A stretch of 64,000 bases of DNA from Rhexocercosporidium sp. MPI-PUGE-AT-0058. Taxonomy: Eukaryota > Ascomycota > Leotiomycetes > Helotiales. Positions 36,485-49,400 of the stretch are shown piece by piece. A model generated the notes under the pieces. That model was given only the letters and a program-made list of their open reading frames with translations, searched no databases and was not told where the DNA came from. The stretch covers positions 2,294,001 through 2,358,000 of the forward strand of contig JAGTJL010000002.1 in NCBI GenBank assembly GCA_020746875.1. Direction: 5' to 3'. The position numbers were made by a program, and so were the translations under genes. Every line of letters starts with the position of its first letter. The stretch's first letter is position 1.

Positions 36485-39400
36485 TCACCTCCTCGGCAGA
36501 TTGTTCGCACCAAACCTCGGCCCACCACCAGACGCAAGACTCTGCCTAACAATCATCTCCGCCGCCGCCGCAGCCGCCAACCTCTCCTTCTGCCTCGAGC
36601 GATCCCTAAGATAATTCGCGGCTTCAGGCCTCATTCTCAGGATACGCAGGATCATATCATCACTCGGATCAGCCTGTGCTTCCTTCCGCTTCTCTTCCTT
36701 TGCTTTCTTCATCGTACCCAGATTGCGACTCAGCATGATGCTCTTCGATCGCCTCATCGATGTAGCGCCCATGAGACCCCCGAATGAAGCTCCTAGAGTA
36801 GGAGGCGCAGAGAGACGATTGCGCTGAACGTTAGCACGCTGTATCGATGCCGTGGTCATGCGCTCAGACGTTCGGATGAGATTCTCCGTTGTGTCGAAGT
36901 AGAAGAAGTTTAGCGATGCTAATTCGTGGTATTTGGGCGACTTCAGCACATCGGCTGGTACACCCATCACCTCGCCTGTTTCCTCGTCTCGGGCGTGAAA
37001 GAAGTCAAAAAGTAGCTCGAGCCATTTGAAGACGATGTCCATTTCTTGTTGGGTGAGTGGGCGCTGGCTTGATGGCTTGTCGGAGAGCGGAGGGACGAGG
37101 AGACCTTCTAAGGCCAGGAGGACTTCTTTCCACAGTCGAGTCATGACCATGACCATCGAGGCATCGGTCAGGGTTTGCTTCATGATGGCAAAGTTCTCGT
37201 CGAAGTATGTGAAAAGTGGCTTGAGGGCATTCTCAACATCCAACGGTGTTATGGCTGGCATGATTGACTGTCTGCTCTTCCACAGACTGGTCACCGAAGC
37301 CGATATACCTCCTCGGGACAACAAGTGCCTCAAAGCATCCGTTGAAAGAGAAGCGTTTATATATTGAGAAAGCTAGCCGACGTCAGTATCTATGTATCGC
37401 ATCACAATAGTCAGTCACATACCTTGTCAGTAATATTGCGAGTCATGTCTCTTTCTGTTCGCTTCAGCAAACGGAATGCCTTTCCGAAATAGAACTGTAT
37501 ATCGTCCCTCTCTCCTTCCATACTGACTCGAAGAAGAAGCCTTCCTTGAGTATCCAGATTCAACCAATACTCTCGAGGCATGTAGTCGCTGAAATGAACT
37601 GGGTCCAATTTGAGCGATGTCCTACCAACGAAATCGTGATCACCAAATGTATCCCAGTCCCAGACTGTAGCAATAACATTCAGTGCACCTTGAACCGTGA
37701 TATCCACCGACTCGTCCCAACGTGGGTTAAGATTTCTCATCACCACTCTCGTCTTGGCAAGACGTTTCTGATACTCGTCACCAAGTACGACGTATGGATC
37801 ACTGGTACCGTTTGGATCGCATGCTTTAAGCTCCTCCGCTTCCACAATCTTTATCGTAAACACATACTTCGAAGGCCGTCGCTGCTTCTCTTTTGGAGGG
37901 GCATTCTTTGCTAACACATCTGCACAAGCATCGACGTTCATCGTTTTCTCCAGAACATCTAATTGTTGAACAGCATACTCGATGTTGTTCAGCTTCACGA
38001 ATGACTAGTATCAACGGTTAGCGAGGGGAATGCTCAAAGTTGATAGGGACAATACCTCTGGATAGAACTGGAAAGGCTCGATCTTTTCCTTGTTGTTCCA
38101 AGCATCCTTCGCCAACTGCATCCATTTCTCTTGCTTCGTTTGCGCCGCAGCTGCTTCTTGGGCGGGAGAAAGTCGGTCCATCTCCTTCGTGAATCTCTGC
38201 TCGAGGACTTCGCAATACCTCGCGAGCCCAATGCCGAATGACTTAGATAGTGCTGTCATGAACTTGGCATACTGAACATCGTCGTCCCACTCCAGCTCAA
38301 AAATCTGGTTCGCTGTCTGGTTGAAAAGGCGGAAAATATCAATCACCGATACACTGTGTCGTTCTTCATCAGTTGCAGGTCGCTCAGGGTTGTCGGATCG
38401 CACTTGAAATTGGTCCTGCTTGATAGCTTGATCAACAAGCTCCACCATATTTGACTCGGAAACCCTAATCCAACGCCATACGAAGTCTGCAAGAAGTTCC
38501 TCTATGTGGAAAGCAAAGGGACGTTCTGGGAGAGCCCCGTGGTGGATACGTCGAATCTCCACCAACTCTTTGTAGAGGTCAAATCCATCTTGCAAATCAA
38601 CTTCTGAATTTTTTGTTTGGGCTACTTGAAGGATTCGCTGAATAAGATCTCCAGCGTCATTTTCAAAGCTAGGAAACATCGTTTCAACAAGGATCGTCAA
38701 AGGGTTCACACCCATGATATCTGGATTCTTCCTGTATCGTTTTTGAATTCGCTCACAGAGCTTCACGACAGACTTCCCAAGCTGAACAACATGATAGAAT
38801 TGCCACTCTTCTTGGTTCTGTGGCACTTCTGCCTCCAGATAGCCTCGATACACAGAAGCAGCTTTGGCTCGAAGACCATCGGCCAGCTGTGCCTTGTAGG
38901 CGTCAAGTTCACCAGGTCCCAGGTCGAATGAAGGATCGCTATGGATGTGGCATTCGAGGATGATTAGAACTGGCCCTGGGGAAGGCGGTTTAGAGTCGTA
39001 GCAATGTTGGAGCAGATCGTACAGATCACGGAGTAACCCATCGTTCAAGGATGATAGAATCTGGCGGTACAATGCAAAGTCCTGAACTGTCCATTGACTT
39101 TGATCGATAGTGCTCAGACCCGCTGAAGGCGCATATATGCTAGACCGCTTATTCTCAGAGGGAGGGTTTTTGGCAAACTCGAATGAGGCATCCAGCTCAT
39201 CAAGCCCAATTTCTTGATCCAGAAACTTTTGCGCAGCAACATCCAAGAACAAAACAAGTCTTGAGAACTGAGGTATTCGCCATCGAGTACACAATTCGGT
39301 TAATAGTTCAGTAGTCACCTTTGAAAGTGGTGAAGTTGCACCCTGGCCTTCGGTGGGTTGGGGAGCATGCAACTGATCGAAAGTCATGGCGTGAGACAAA

Positions 39401-40680
39401 ATTGATCTGTAGAAGGATCGTGGGTCTGGTGGGATGAATGTGTAGGTAGATTGTTCGAGAAATAATCGACCAGGTTGGTCGTCGTCCAAAGACAAAGAGC
39501 TCATATCGACAGGTTGGTCAAATCCATATGACGAGCTGGACTCGATTGGGCTTGCAATTGATCTGGCCAGATCCGAGTAAGCTTGGTCATCATTTGGTGA
39601 TGAGGGCGATGATCGAACTGGCGGAAGAGGCTTATTAGAACCCGAGGATGCCTTTACCAGCTCTGGCCTGGCCTGGAGAATTTCGGCCATCATATGAGAG
39701 AGGTCTGGGCCTTCTGCTCGCTTCCATGCTTGATATGCGTCTTCGAGGTCAAAATCGTCGCTTCGCAAGGTGCGTTTAGTGTTGGCATTGAGGCAATGTT
39801 GGTATGCTTTAAGATCGGCGAGAGCAGCCTCTTCTGTCCATAGCTTCTTGTTGACATCGATATCAGACTGGACTTGCGAAAGAGCCAGACCAAATATCCT
39901 GGCCACGGTTTGAACCATGGGCATGTCTTTCACATCGTAACTGAGCGGCACCACAACCTCAATGCTAGCTCCACCAGGCCCATCGGATGTGTCGACATAT
40001 AAATCTTGGTCGTTCGTGAGTAATTTGCTTTCTAAGGTGGCTAGCCTACTCATGAGCTCAGGCCTGTCCTTGTCGTTCCCAAGGGCCTTCAAAGTGTTAC
40101 TAATTAGCCGCACAAAGAGCGCAACATGACGGTCGACCAGTAGCTTCCATGAATCATCATCCGGAGCTTTGCCCTTCTGCAACGCCTTTGTGGCATTGGA
40201 ATAGAAGATCAGAACCAGATCTTCCACCCGCCGCTCCTTATCCATTCGCCTTCGAAATCCTGCTTCCGTGAAGGCTGTATAAGCTTCAGCAAAAGTCCGC
40301 TTGACCGCCGCATCGTTGTATCCCGGCAGCCTTTCAGTATTCACCACCACTCCTTGTATCCGCTTCTCTAGTGGTGACATGAACCCATGGGGAAATTTGG
40401 CGCTTTTCGTATCTTTGATCAGGGAAAATTCCTGGACCAGGTCTCCAATCATAACAGTTTTCCGTGCTTTGACTGGTTTCGGCGCCGAAACATATTGCTT
40501 CCTCTTGGGCCTGGGTTGGAGCAGGTGGTGAAGATATGCAACCCTGAGGGCAAATGTGTATGCATCGTTGTAGCTCACGGCATTTGCTCGTATTCTGGAG
40601 GGATTTCGGGACATGCGGTTCTCATTCTGGATACTGTTCATGCGTCTGCTCGCCCGTGGCCGCGAGGATGCGGACGACAT
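36485..40680 (-). CDS. UNC-13/Munc13-like protein (MUN/MHD regions plus C2 domain)
   Basis: Minus-strand exons 40680-38056, 38004-37423 and 37372-36485, with introns of 51 bp (GTATTG, branch CTAAC, CTAG) and 50 bp; 1364 aa. The frame is open upstream to 40734 from a TTG codon, so the first ATG (MSSASSRPRAS) is used. A long helical region (about 60-900) fits the MUN/MHD1 fold. A C2 domain follows at about 915-1030: KYVFTIKIVEAEELKACDPN, SDPYVVLGDE, NPRWDESVDI and WDWDTFGDHDFVG, with the full set of aspartates expected for calcium binding. An MHD2-like helical C-terminus (LDVENALKPLFTYFDENF) and a basic tail end the protein. The match is to fission yeast Ync13 and related fungal Munc13 homologues, which organise vesicle tethering and fusion during tip growth and septation. 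Membrane priming activity is inferred from the family. Confidence 0.87.
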
Positions 40681-43138
40681 GTTGTAGATGGTAGCTGTGG
40701 AGTTCGAGAGGGTTTGGGAGGGTCGCGGTGCCAACTATTGGTGTGAACGGTAGTGAGCGTGAGGGGCGCGAACGAGAGTGTTGATGTGAGCGTCGAGTAG
40801 TGTTACCCTGCTTCTCTGGTCCGCCGGCACTGAGCAGTCGGCTGGCAGGTCAGAGAAGCCTTTACTGTGCAGCTTGCTTCCTCACGGTAGAGGCAAATTC
40901 ATGACCGAGTGTCAAATTTGATCAAGCTGGGTTGGGTGAACTAGAGTATCTAGCAGGTACCGTGAGCGAAGGTCATTCCCAGTCGCTCAGGCCAGGGTGG
41001 GGCTCTGTTGTCCAGATTACCTAGTGCGTCACAACACAGGATTATATGCGGATCTAGCTCCGTGCCGTCGGCATTCAGGAAACCCTCGTAGATTTCGGAT
41101 CCCAAAATAAAGGGAGATCATGTTTCTCACAAGAAGTACTATTCTGACACTGCGTTGTTTCGAAACATAGGCCCACCCGACGGTCAGATCCTTTGTCCTG
41201 GGCTTCAGACACTGGGCCAGAGCGATTCGCACTAGGCGCAGTGATGCGTTCCAAAAAGCCACTCATCGATTCTGTCTGATAATTGACTGTAACATCTTAT
41301 GAGATGGGAATCCAACTCTTCGGCTTCTGCCAGCCCAAGGCTTTTTTTGCGCCATGCCAAATATACAATTTCCCGACAAGGAATGAAGAGTCGAAGCCGG
41401 GTCTCTACAAAATCACTTCAGCAGCGTAAAATCATGTGAACGTCGGGTGAAATAGCAAGTCCATATTGCTAATCCAAAAAATATTCTTTGCGGAAATTAA
41501 GAATCATAGCATTGTCAGCCGAATGACTAGTTGTTGCACCAGGAATAAGGATATTGAACTCTACTCCACTCATCCGACTGCCCGGAATTCATGGGCTTCT
41601 TCGATGTCGGTGATTTCAAGGGCGCCTCCGTTTGCCTCCATGCGAGGCTGACAAACCTAAGGTTCATGATGATTGTGCAGACCGATGTCAGTTTGGACTG
41701 ATTACAAAGGAGCACTTGTCTGTGTCTGGCTCATGTGATGGAAATGAAAACTTTCATGCTCTTCCTCTGAAGATGCGAGAGCCTATCGAACCGGTGTACT
41801 TAGAAGCACGAGGACCCCAACGGACGGTCAGGCAACCTTCCCAACGTCGCTTTGAACACAAACTTGCGGCGAAGCTTTCAGCGTGTGCTGATTCTTACTG
41901 AGCAGCCTGAGCACTCAATCATGATCAAACTATTCCTGCCTTCAAGAATGACAATACTTTGTTGACTGCTTGAAAAACCTTCGCCAATCGTAAACACCAC
42001 ACAGTTAGACGGTATCCCTTTGAAACATCCAAGCAGGGCAATTGTAAAAAATAGAGATGCAAGTTCTGATGAGCATACAAAGGAGGCACTGGAAGTGCCC
42101 AGGAAACGCAGTTTTTTTGGGGGGGGGGGGGTACAAGAATTACATTAGCAGCATAGCTGGAAAATGGATTTAATAACGATATTCCTCATAATCAGATACT
42201 CAAATACAATTTGACTTTCAGAAGGGATTACAGATGAAGCCACCAGAAGTAAGTTTCCATAGTTGAGCTACGGTTATAGCTTCTGGGATAACAATCTTAA
42301 TTCAAGATTAGATGATATTGAGTTAGAAGTAATAGTGAATGCAGCGGGGTGGGTCCAGTGGTGATGAGAAGCAGCTTGGTTTTTCTAATGATTCAGAGCG
42401 AATCGTTTTCGCTACAGTCATTGTAATGGAAGTCTGGAGTATGGGGGAGACTTAATTGCAGGGTTTTTTTTGGACTTGAATGCTCCTTTTCTCAACCACA
42501 TATGTCTGTTGTTACGAAGTTAGGTTAGCAACAGACTCGGGCACATACCTTGTATCAAACCCTGATTTCAAGGACGGGATGGAGTTTGAACGGGAGGTTC
42601 GTACCATCAGAATCGTTCAGAACACACCATGTTTTAACGGACGGGTCGTGAACAATCAACGTCTCCGGCCCTTTCTCAACTGGTATGAAAGAAAAAAAAC
42701 TCACCCTTTCTTTGTTGACCGCTTGACAAAGTCCACATCCAAAACTCGGCTAACCATTCATTGATTGGTGCAGTGCCCCTTTGAGACGTCCAAGCGCCCT
42801 TTTCAGCAGCCGCACCCTTGCCCAGCCCAGCATGGTGGACTAGACAACGAGACCCGCTTCTTCTCCAGGAGGGAGAGGGAGGTCTTCGGTCCTGTCAAAA
42901 CCCATCCACCTCACTCAAGTTGCCTCGCCTCACTTTCACCCCGACAAAGCTCGAATACCTCACCCAACCGACAGCACACTTTGGACTCGATTCTCAATCT
43001 ACCTCCGCGCTATCCTTCCGAATTTACTGCTGGCTATGGTGTTCTGAAACCCCAAGCAATGAGTGTTCGGGTCCGAACTGCGCAGAGGGAAAGAACCAGC
43101 TTCGAAACAACGCTCATCTCGAACGAACCTGAGATATC
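40681..43138. other. divergent intergenic region
   Basis: About 2.5 kb between the divergent UNC-13-like and F-box genes. It is relatively AT-rich around 41.9-42.5 kb and carries a T7G13 homopolymer junction (42112-42131). The open frame at 42765-43142 just upstream of the F-box ATG is probably leader sequence. No gene is supported. Confidence 0.4.
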
Positions 43139-46100
43139 ATGATGACCAGTCTCCCAAGCCCCGAACTTGCAATCAGCGATACAGCTTCACAACCCGACGA
43201 ACATCCTCTCACAATTCCGAAGACATTTGCTGCTTGCCCAGCGTCCAATGATATGAAGGCGGTGCCGGATTTCTCTGACGACTCGGACAGCTACCAGATG
43301 GGAACACCGGCATCTGTAGCTTCTGATAAGATGGAGAAGCCGAGATTAGACGCAAAGACCAAGATATCCCACTTGCTGAAAGATAGGGAGCAAGAATGGA
43401 CAGCTGTGGTGGAGAGGAAAGGCCCTTTGCGGCTGCTGGATTTGCCAATGGATGTATTAAAAGAAATAGTGAAGGAAGTAAGTAACGAAGCCTAGGATTG
43501 CACAGGGTTACTATCCAAATGGCGCTGTTTTAGTGTTTAGACGTACTCCCTCTCTCTCCTACACTCGCGAGGATACATGCTGTAGGTCGCTGCTGATCCT
43601 CTGAATAGGTGACCCATACGAATGACTTGACTGCTTTGGCATTGACGCATTCAGCCCTCCACAATCTTGCAATACCTCATATTTACTCCCGCTTTGATAT
43701 CGTCTGGCCCGACGCAGCAGCTACTACCGATCCGAGAACTGGCGTAGATGCCTTGACATATGGACTCGCGACTCTTTGTATGGGGGACGTCTTTACGGAC
43801 CATAGTAAACCGCAGTCCTTTGCTTGCATCAACTGCGGCACAGAAAACATTTCAGAATGTAGCCATGGGCTTAAATCTGGGCCTGGGGGCACTCAACGAC
43901 GACTGGGAAACCAATATCCACAGTTCACAAGAAAGTTCTCCCTCGGAAATGGTCCACCGGACTGGGTCCAGGAGTATCTCATCACAAAAGAAAGTGGAAA
44001 AATGCTGGGAACTCTTGTAGCTCTTGCCGTGGCCAGAATGGTCCATCTCGAAACATTTGTATGGGACATGCCTACCGGAGTGCTGCGCGATGTTTGGCTT
44101 GCTCTATCTTCTCTGCAAAATCGAGATACAAGTCAGGACTGTCGGTTGGAGCGAGTGTGGGTTCGATGGCATGACAATTCAGACCCTTCCATTGCAGCAC
44201 CAACCCAGGGTTCAAACAGTGGTTCTAGCACTACCCCGCAAATGCTAGCTAACAGTCAACTCACTTCTGTGGGATGGACAGTCCCCTCTGGTTCACTTAC
44301 CAGCCCTCAAGGACCTTCGTACCCGATACCGTATTCTCAAAGTCGGGTTGAATACCCTACGCTTAGTGTACTGCCACCTCTGAGAAGTCTCTCGGTTCTC
44401 GACATTGACGAGCTTGATTACCTGGATGAGATGAGCGTTCTCATTGCGAAATCGAAGGATCGCCTGCGTGAACTCAGGGTCGGTGTTTCTGCGAAGGCGG
44501 TCAATCGAGACTTTGCTATAGCATGGGATGGAACGGATCTGCACCAAGTTGACCACAAAGCACAGTGGCCTGGTGCCAGTACAATCGGTGAACGAAGACT
44601 AGGGGGTGTTCTAGGTGTACTTCTGGGAAGAATATTCGACATCCGCAAGAAACAAAAAGCAAAGCCAGAGAAGAAGGACAAGAGTACCTCCATGGCTTCG
44701 TCAACCCCGATTCCGTCGGAGGCTCATCAAATGACGACGAGTGCAACATCTTTGGATTTTAGTCAACAGGATCCCGATGTCTCACTGAACAATATCACAG
44801 AAAATGTACTGGGAGAGATCCCTGAGGATGGCTGGTCTGGGAAGGAAAGCGCTAACCTCAGTGGCCCCATTCTCTCGTCCCCCTTCAACTTAGATGGTGT
44901 CCCTCCACCGAGCAACGCGAATGGTTTAGACCTTCACCCTCCTCATCTCTCGACAAGTGGAGTTGATTCCGCACAATCTGACGTGGAATCACTTACGGCT
45001 TTGATATCAGCTCACGACTTAAGCACAACGGCTCAAAACACTCTTACAAACCCGAGCATTGTGCCATCTGACACCATAACGGGGCCTCCATTGAGAAGAT
45101 CGCATACGCAAAGTCAGAAACAAGCCCATTTTTCGGAAGTCAAACCTGCTGAAAGGGAACGCTTAGATGGCAAATTGAAGCTGCAAACTTTGGAATTGGA
45201 GCGAATCCCATTGTCAATAGCAGTTCTTCAGAAAGGCTTTGACTGGTCTGTTCTAACCAATTTGACCATACTTGACTGCGCTCAGCATGATAGACTCTGG
45301 GTTATGCTGAGGCGACACTTTCAACCGACCCCACTCAGTAGTTCGCATTCTTCAAAGCATTCTGCCGGCACGCAATACCACCTCAATCTAAAGAGAATTC
45401 ACACTGATGCCGCGTCCCCGGCTCTCATATCTTTTCTAAAGGAGACCCTAGCACCAAATACTCTCGAGACACTCTTCTTACAAGATCGAAGGCGGCCGAG
45501 TGGAACAACTGCCGTGACAATTGTAAGTTTCCGCAACTTCAAAGCTCAACTTGTGTCATTTACTGATTCACTGTGCCAGGATGCTATCTATCGAGGGCCA
45601 CTCAAACGACATCGGGCAAGTCTCAAACGGTTGATGTTGGACAGTTCTGATAGGGTACCACGATCAGTCACAAGCCCTTCGGACAGTTCGCGGTGGAGAG
45701 CTTGGGTGCCAAACCGTGATGTGCTGAATTTCATCACTTCTGGGAGAATGAGTAGTCTTCGGGAGTTGAGCATTGCGATTGACTACGCGAATTGGGTAGG
45801 TCTTGCGCATCCCTCATTTCATACGCTCCGCCGTATATCATATATGCCATGTACCAGAGTGGAACCACTCTGGTAGAAGAAAAATCTGTCCTCTGGTATA
45901 GTGTATCTCTAATACTAACCGATCATAGCACCACTTTCTTCAACGCCTTCCTCAAATTCCCCATTTACGATCCCTTAACATTCCGTTTATAGCAGACCAT
46001 GTTACACCAGCCTTCGATCCTCGAGAACTCGCGCTACAAGTTGTCGACGTTATTGTTCTACGGCCCGAGGTAGAGCTATGCTATATGGGTGTGTCCCACA

Positions 46101-46471
46101 AATGCTTCGAGATCCTAGAAAATCGGCCCCAAGATGATGTCCATGGATCAGGCGATACACACTCGAGTGCTGCCAATGGTGGGCCGGGAGGGGCTCAAAC
46201 AGACGAAGAGGATGAGGACGAAGATGAAGATGGAAGTGACGAGGATGAGGACGACGAGGAAGAGGAAGACGACAACGGAACTGCGATTGGAGCCCCCCTT
46301 GGTATCGATCCAGATGAGACAGAATCTGAGATGTCAGATCATGACAATTCTGATTCTGATTCTTGGGATGGCTCCGATGATGGTCGATCGAACGTCAGGC
46401 TTCGATTGAGGGAGATTCTATTCTACGACGATAAGGTTTCTATTTTCAAGGCTCGTCATGGGAAACTCTAA
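43139..46471 (+). CDS. F-box domain protein with acidic C-terminus
   Basis: Exons 43139-43477, 43609-45522, 45580-45795 and 45929-46471 (introns 131, 57 and 133 bp) give 1003 aa. The F-box is created by splicing exons 1 and 2: PLRLLDLPMDVLKEIVKE joined to VTHTNDLTALALTHSAL, with HIYSRFDIVWP after it (about 95-146). Such motifs bind Skp1 and recruit substrates to SCF ubiquitin ligases. The central part has leucine-rich, LRR-like segments (LRSLSVLDIDELDYL, ELSIAIDYANW, LPQIPHLRSLNIPF) and a Ser-rich insert of about 150 residues. Near the end lies an Asp/Glu run of more than 30 residues. The substrate is unknown. The 57-bp intron (GTAAGT...GCCAG) has no in-frame stop, so the unspliced frame also reads through. 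The start is the first of two adjacent ATGs. Confidence 0.85.
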
Positions 46472-49400
46472 TACCTGAATGGCAACTAAGAGCTAGGCTT
46501 CGAAAAGAGCTTGATACATTTCTGGTGGAGTTTTTTGAGCGCATTTAGGAGCAGGAAAGAGCATGACTATGGCACCAAATAGGTGGAGTCGGATTTGAAC
46601 CTGGAGTCATGGCGAACCCGGCAAAACTGGTAAGGACAACGGAAAATTCAGCGTTCAGTCGGTATCTCAGAAATGGCATTATAGGATATAGTAAAAGTGC
46701 ATGCTCAACGAGGAAGTCCTCGTTGGCTCGGAAGTATAATTAACTCTCATGAGACATAGCCCATTCATTTTATTTGCGGCCAATTCGAAGACCTTATGTG
46801 CCTATAAATGTGCAAATTATCCCCAAGTAGGAGGTTGTTGCGCGTCAATTGTATCCAGTGACTTTGACTGGGGGGCATTGTTGGTGTAAGCAGACGATGT
46901 ACATTGTGCGTTGGAGATATTATGGTCACATTCTGCATACGCCTCTCAATTTTATAGGCTCGCTGGCGCCTAGTGACGCTTTGCTCGTTGTGTCATCATC
47001 CATTGACAGCATACGACAAGATATTATTATTGGTGTCGGCACCCGAAGTATTACGAAGGACGACGAAGACAGATGAGATGGGCGAGTGGCTTACTCAAGG
47101 TCTACGAACCCTGTTTATCACCAGCCGTTGATTATTTCCTGCCTTCTGACGTGGCAGCATACTCGAGAACATGGTTTTGCAGGGCTTTTCAGCGAGAGAC
47201 TTTGTCAGTATGGTCTAAATATTTCATTCAACATCCGCCCTCGCCATGTGTTCCTGATGCAATTGGAGCTTTGACGCTTGTTGGCGCCTCTAGCGGATGT
47301 CTTTCGATCTTCGGCCACCTCTGTGTCTACGTATCGGTCAATCAAGGACTGCTGACAACCGAAAGTACTTATTCTGACATACAGTCAAGACGCCGCGTCG
47401 CCGACCTGCAGCAAGCTGCTGATTCGGGCTCTAAGTCGGCAAATCTGACCCATCTCAAGCAATTATAGTATCATTTCCACTCAGGTGGTGCTTCTCCTCC
47501 CTGATATCCCTCTCAGCTATCAGAATATGGTCAATTTCGCCAGTTATTATTCCAACGTGGTGGTGGATATATGATTCAACCGGACACCGTATATCTTGGG
47601 CTTAGTCAGACCGCGGCGAGCCCTGGTTGGTGGGCTCGAGGCGTGCTAGCCAGCCGAGCCCTGGTTGAAGCGCGCTTAGGACATAAACTAACGCGATGCT
47701 ATTTTGATCGAGGCGGAGGCGCGAGTTTGTTGATCCGCATGAAACTCCCGCCGCATCGCACTGCACTATCGGCACAGCCTTTCTCGTTATCGGACTTGCA
47801 CCTTGAAGCTTCCTTCGAGACAAGCACTGCTGGGCAGAGATCAAGCCACCACCAGATGAACGACAGCTATGAGTGTTAAACCCGCGAAGGGCACGGGACC
47901 CGAAGCTATTCGATGGTCTGGAGGATCCGCATGCTGGAACGGGTAGATAGTCTTCTGAAACGCCTAATATCTTTATTTTGGTGCCACCTAGGTGGGAGGA
48001 CCCGAGGACAGAACGAGGCATTTCTAACTAAACGCCACAAAACCTGCCATGGGACGGCACATGAATTGCAGATCGGATCGGGAAGGTGATTTTTTGCCGT
48101 TGCGACAGTGCTCTTACTTGTACATGGGCTGATGCAGGAGCAGGGAGAAGGTTTCGTGGGGAATAGTTGTTTGAAGGACCAATACTGTACCGGTAAGGTC
48201 TTTGCCCTGGTTTGAATGTCTAACTTTGTTTTATTACCTCTGCTGCTTTACCATCTGATCGAAGCACTGGCCTTTCGAGGATCCGGGCAGGCCCAGTCAG
48301 GACATATTTCATCCCTTCTCTTGTTCAAGCGGCCTCAATTGCTCCCCACGCTAGACAGTCAAACCGGATGGACACAGACTCGGCGTCGGGAAGAAGATGA
48401 GATAACGGCTGGGCGACTTGCGGACATGACGCTAGCGATGTGTGAGTCTGACAGAAACAATTTGGATTGCTTAACTCCTCCAGGGTATCAAAGACACCTT
48501 GGCATTTCTTGCGGTTTGAAAATCGATTGGAAGTGTTGTGTGTATTTCTTGTTACTTTGCCAAGATTACCTTAATACCTTGTAGGGGGTAACGCCTTGGG
48601 ATGTGAGGACTCGCTATTGGCTTGTAGCGGGCCTCACAGACCAGTGGAGGTCCTCACTAAAGTTATGGAGGAGATTAGGTCAGTCATCAGCAAGGATATG
48701 CATCAGTACAGTAAAGTAAGTTGTACCTCGAACAGGTCACTCGGTGTCTCTGGTGTATCCCCCAGTATAACCATCTAGCTTTGGTGATGATACGCTTGAT
48801 GCTCTTGCTTATTTACAAAGATTCAAATGATACCATTGAGGGAGTCAGAGGTCTATACTTCGCATTCCCGATCTGCTGATTGGATGCTTGAATTAGAAAA
48901 GCAAGGTTTGAAATTCGGAAAGCAATGTGCGGAAAGTACGCTAGATTGTCAAACCGGAAAGGGGACTTTACGGAGGGTACTGGCAGTGATCTCGGAGTCT
49001 TCGACCAAGATACATTCCAAATTTAAGACTCATTCCAAATTCGAGATGTTATTTTCGAACCAGCCATCAGCCATGTGTTCCAGTAATGAGGCTGCCAAAC
49101 ACTCGTTGATACTTCTATGATGGAGATTTTGTCTACCGTGACAGTACAGTATCTCCGGATAGCCGGAGAGTACGGGCAAGATAGTAGTTAGTAGTACATT
49201 TAGTGTTGCACGATCACCGGGGGACGTTAGTCTGTTTGATCTTTGGAGAAATCTTAAATCTTATTTTTTGGTGGCGTGGGACTGCCGGCCAGTGTTTGAC
49301 AGACGGGAAGGATCCTCACAGGCCCCACGATTGGCTGGCATGTAATTTTCAGAGCTCTAACCCTGCTTCAATACCCTGATGGAGCTTGTTTTGAGGCATG

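Noticed and set aside
40681..40734. N-terminal extension of the UNC-13-like frame
   Set aside because: It begins at TTG; the first ATG is at 40680.
46575..46640. tRNA-like T-arm motif (GGATTTGAACC on the plus strand)
   Set aside because: The reverse complement has a GTTCAAATC loop, but the flanking five-base stem does not pair and no acceptor, D or anticodon arms can be formed around it.
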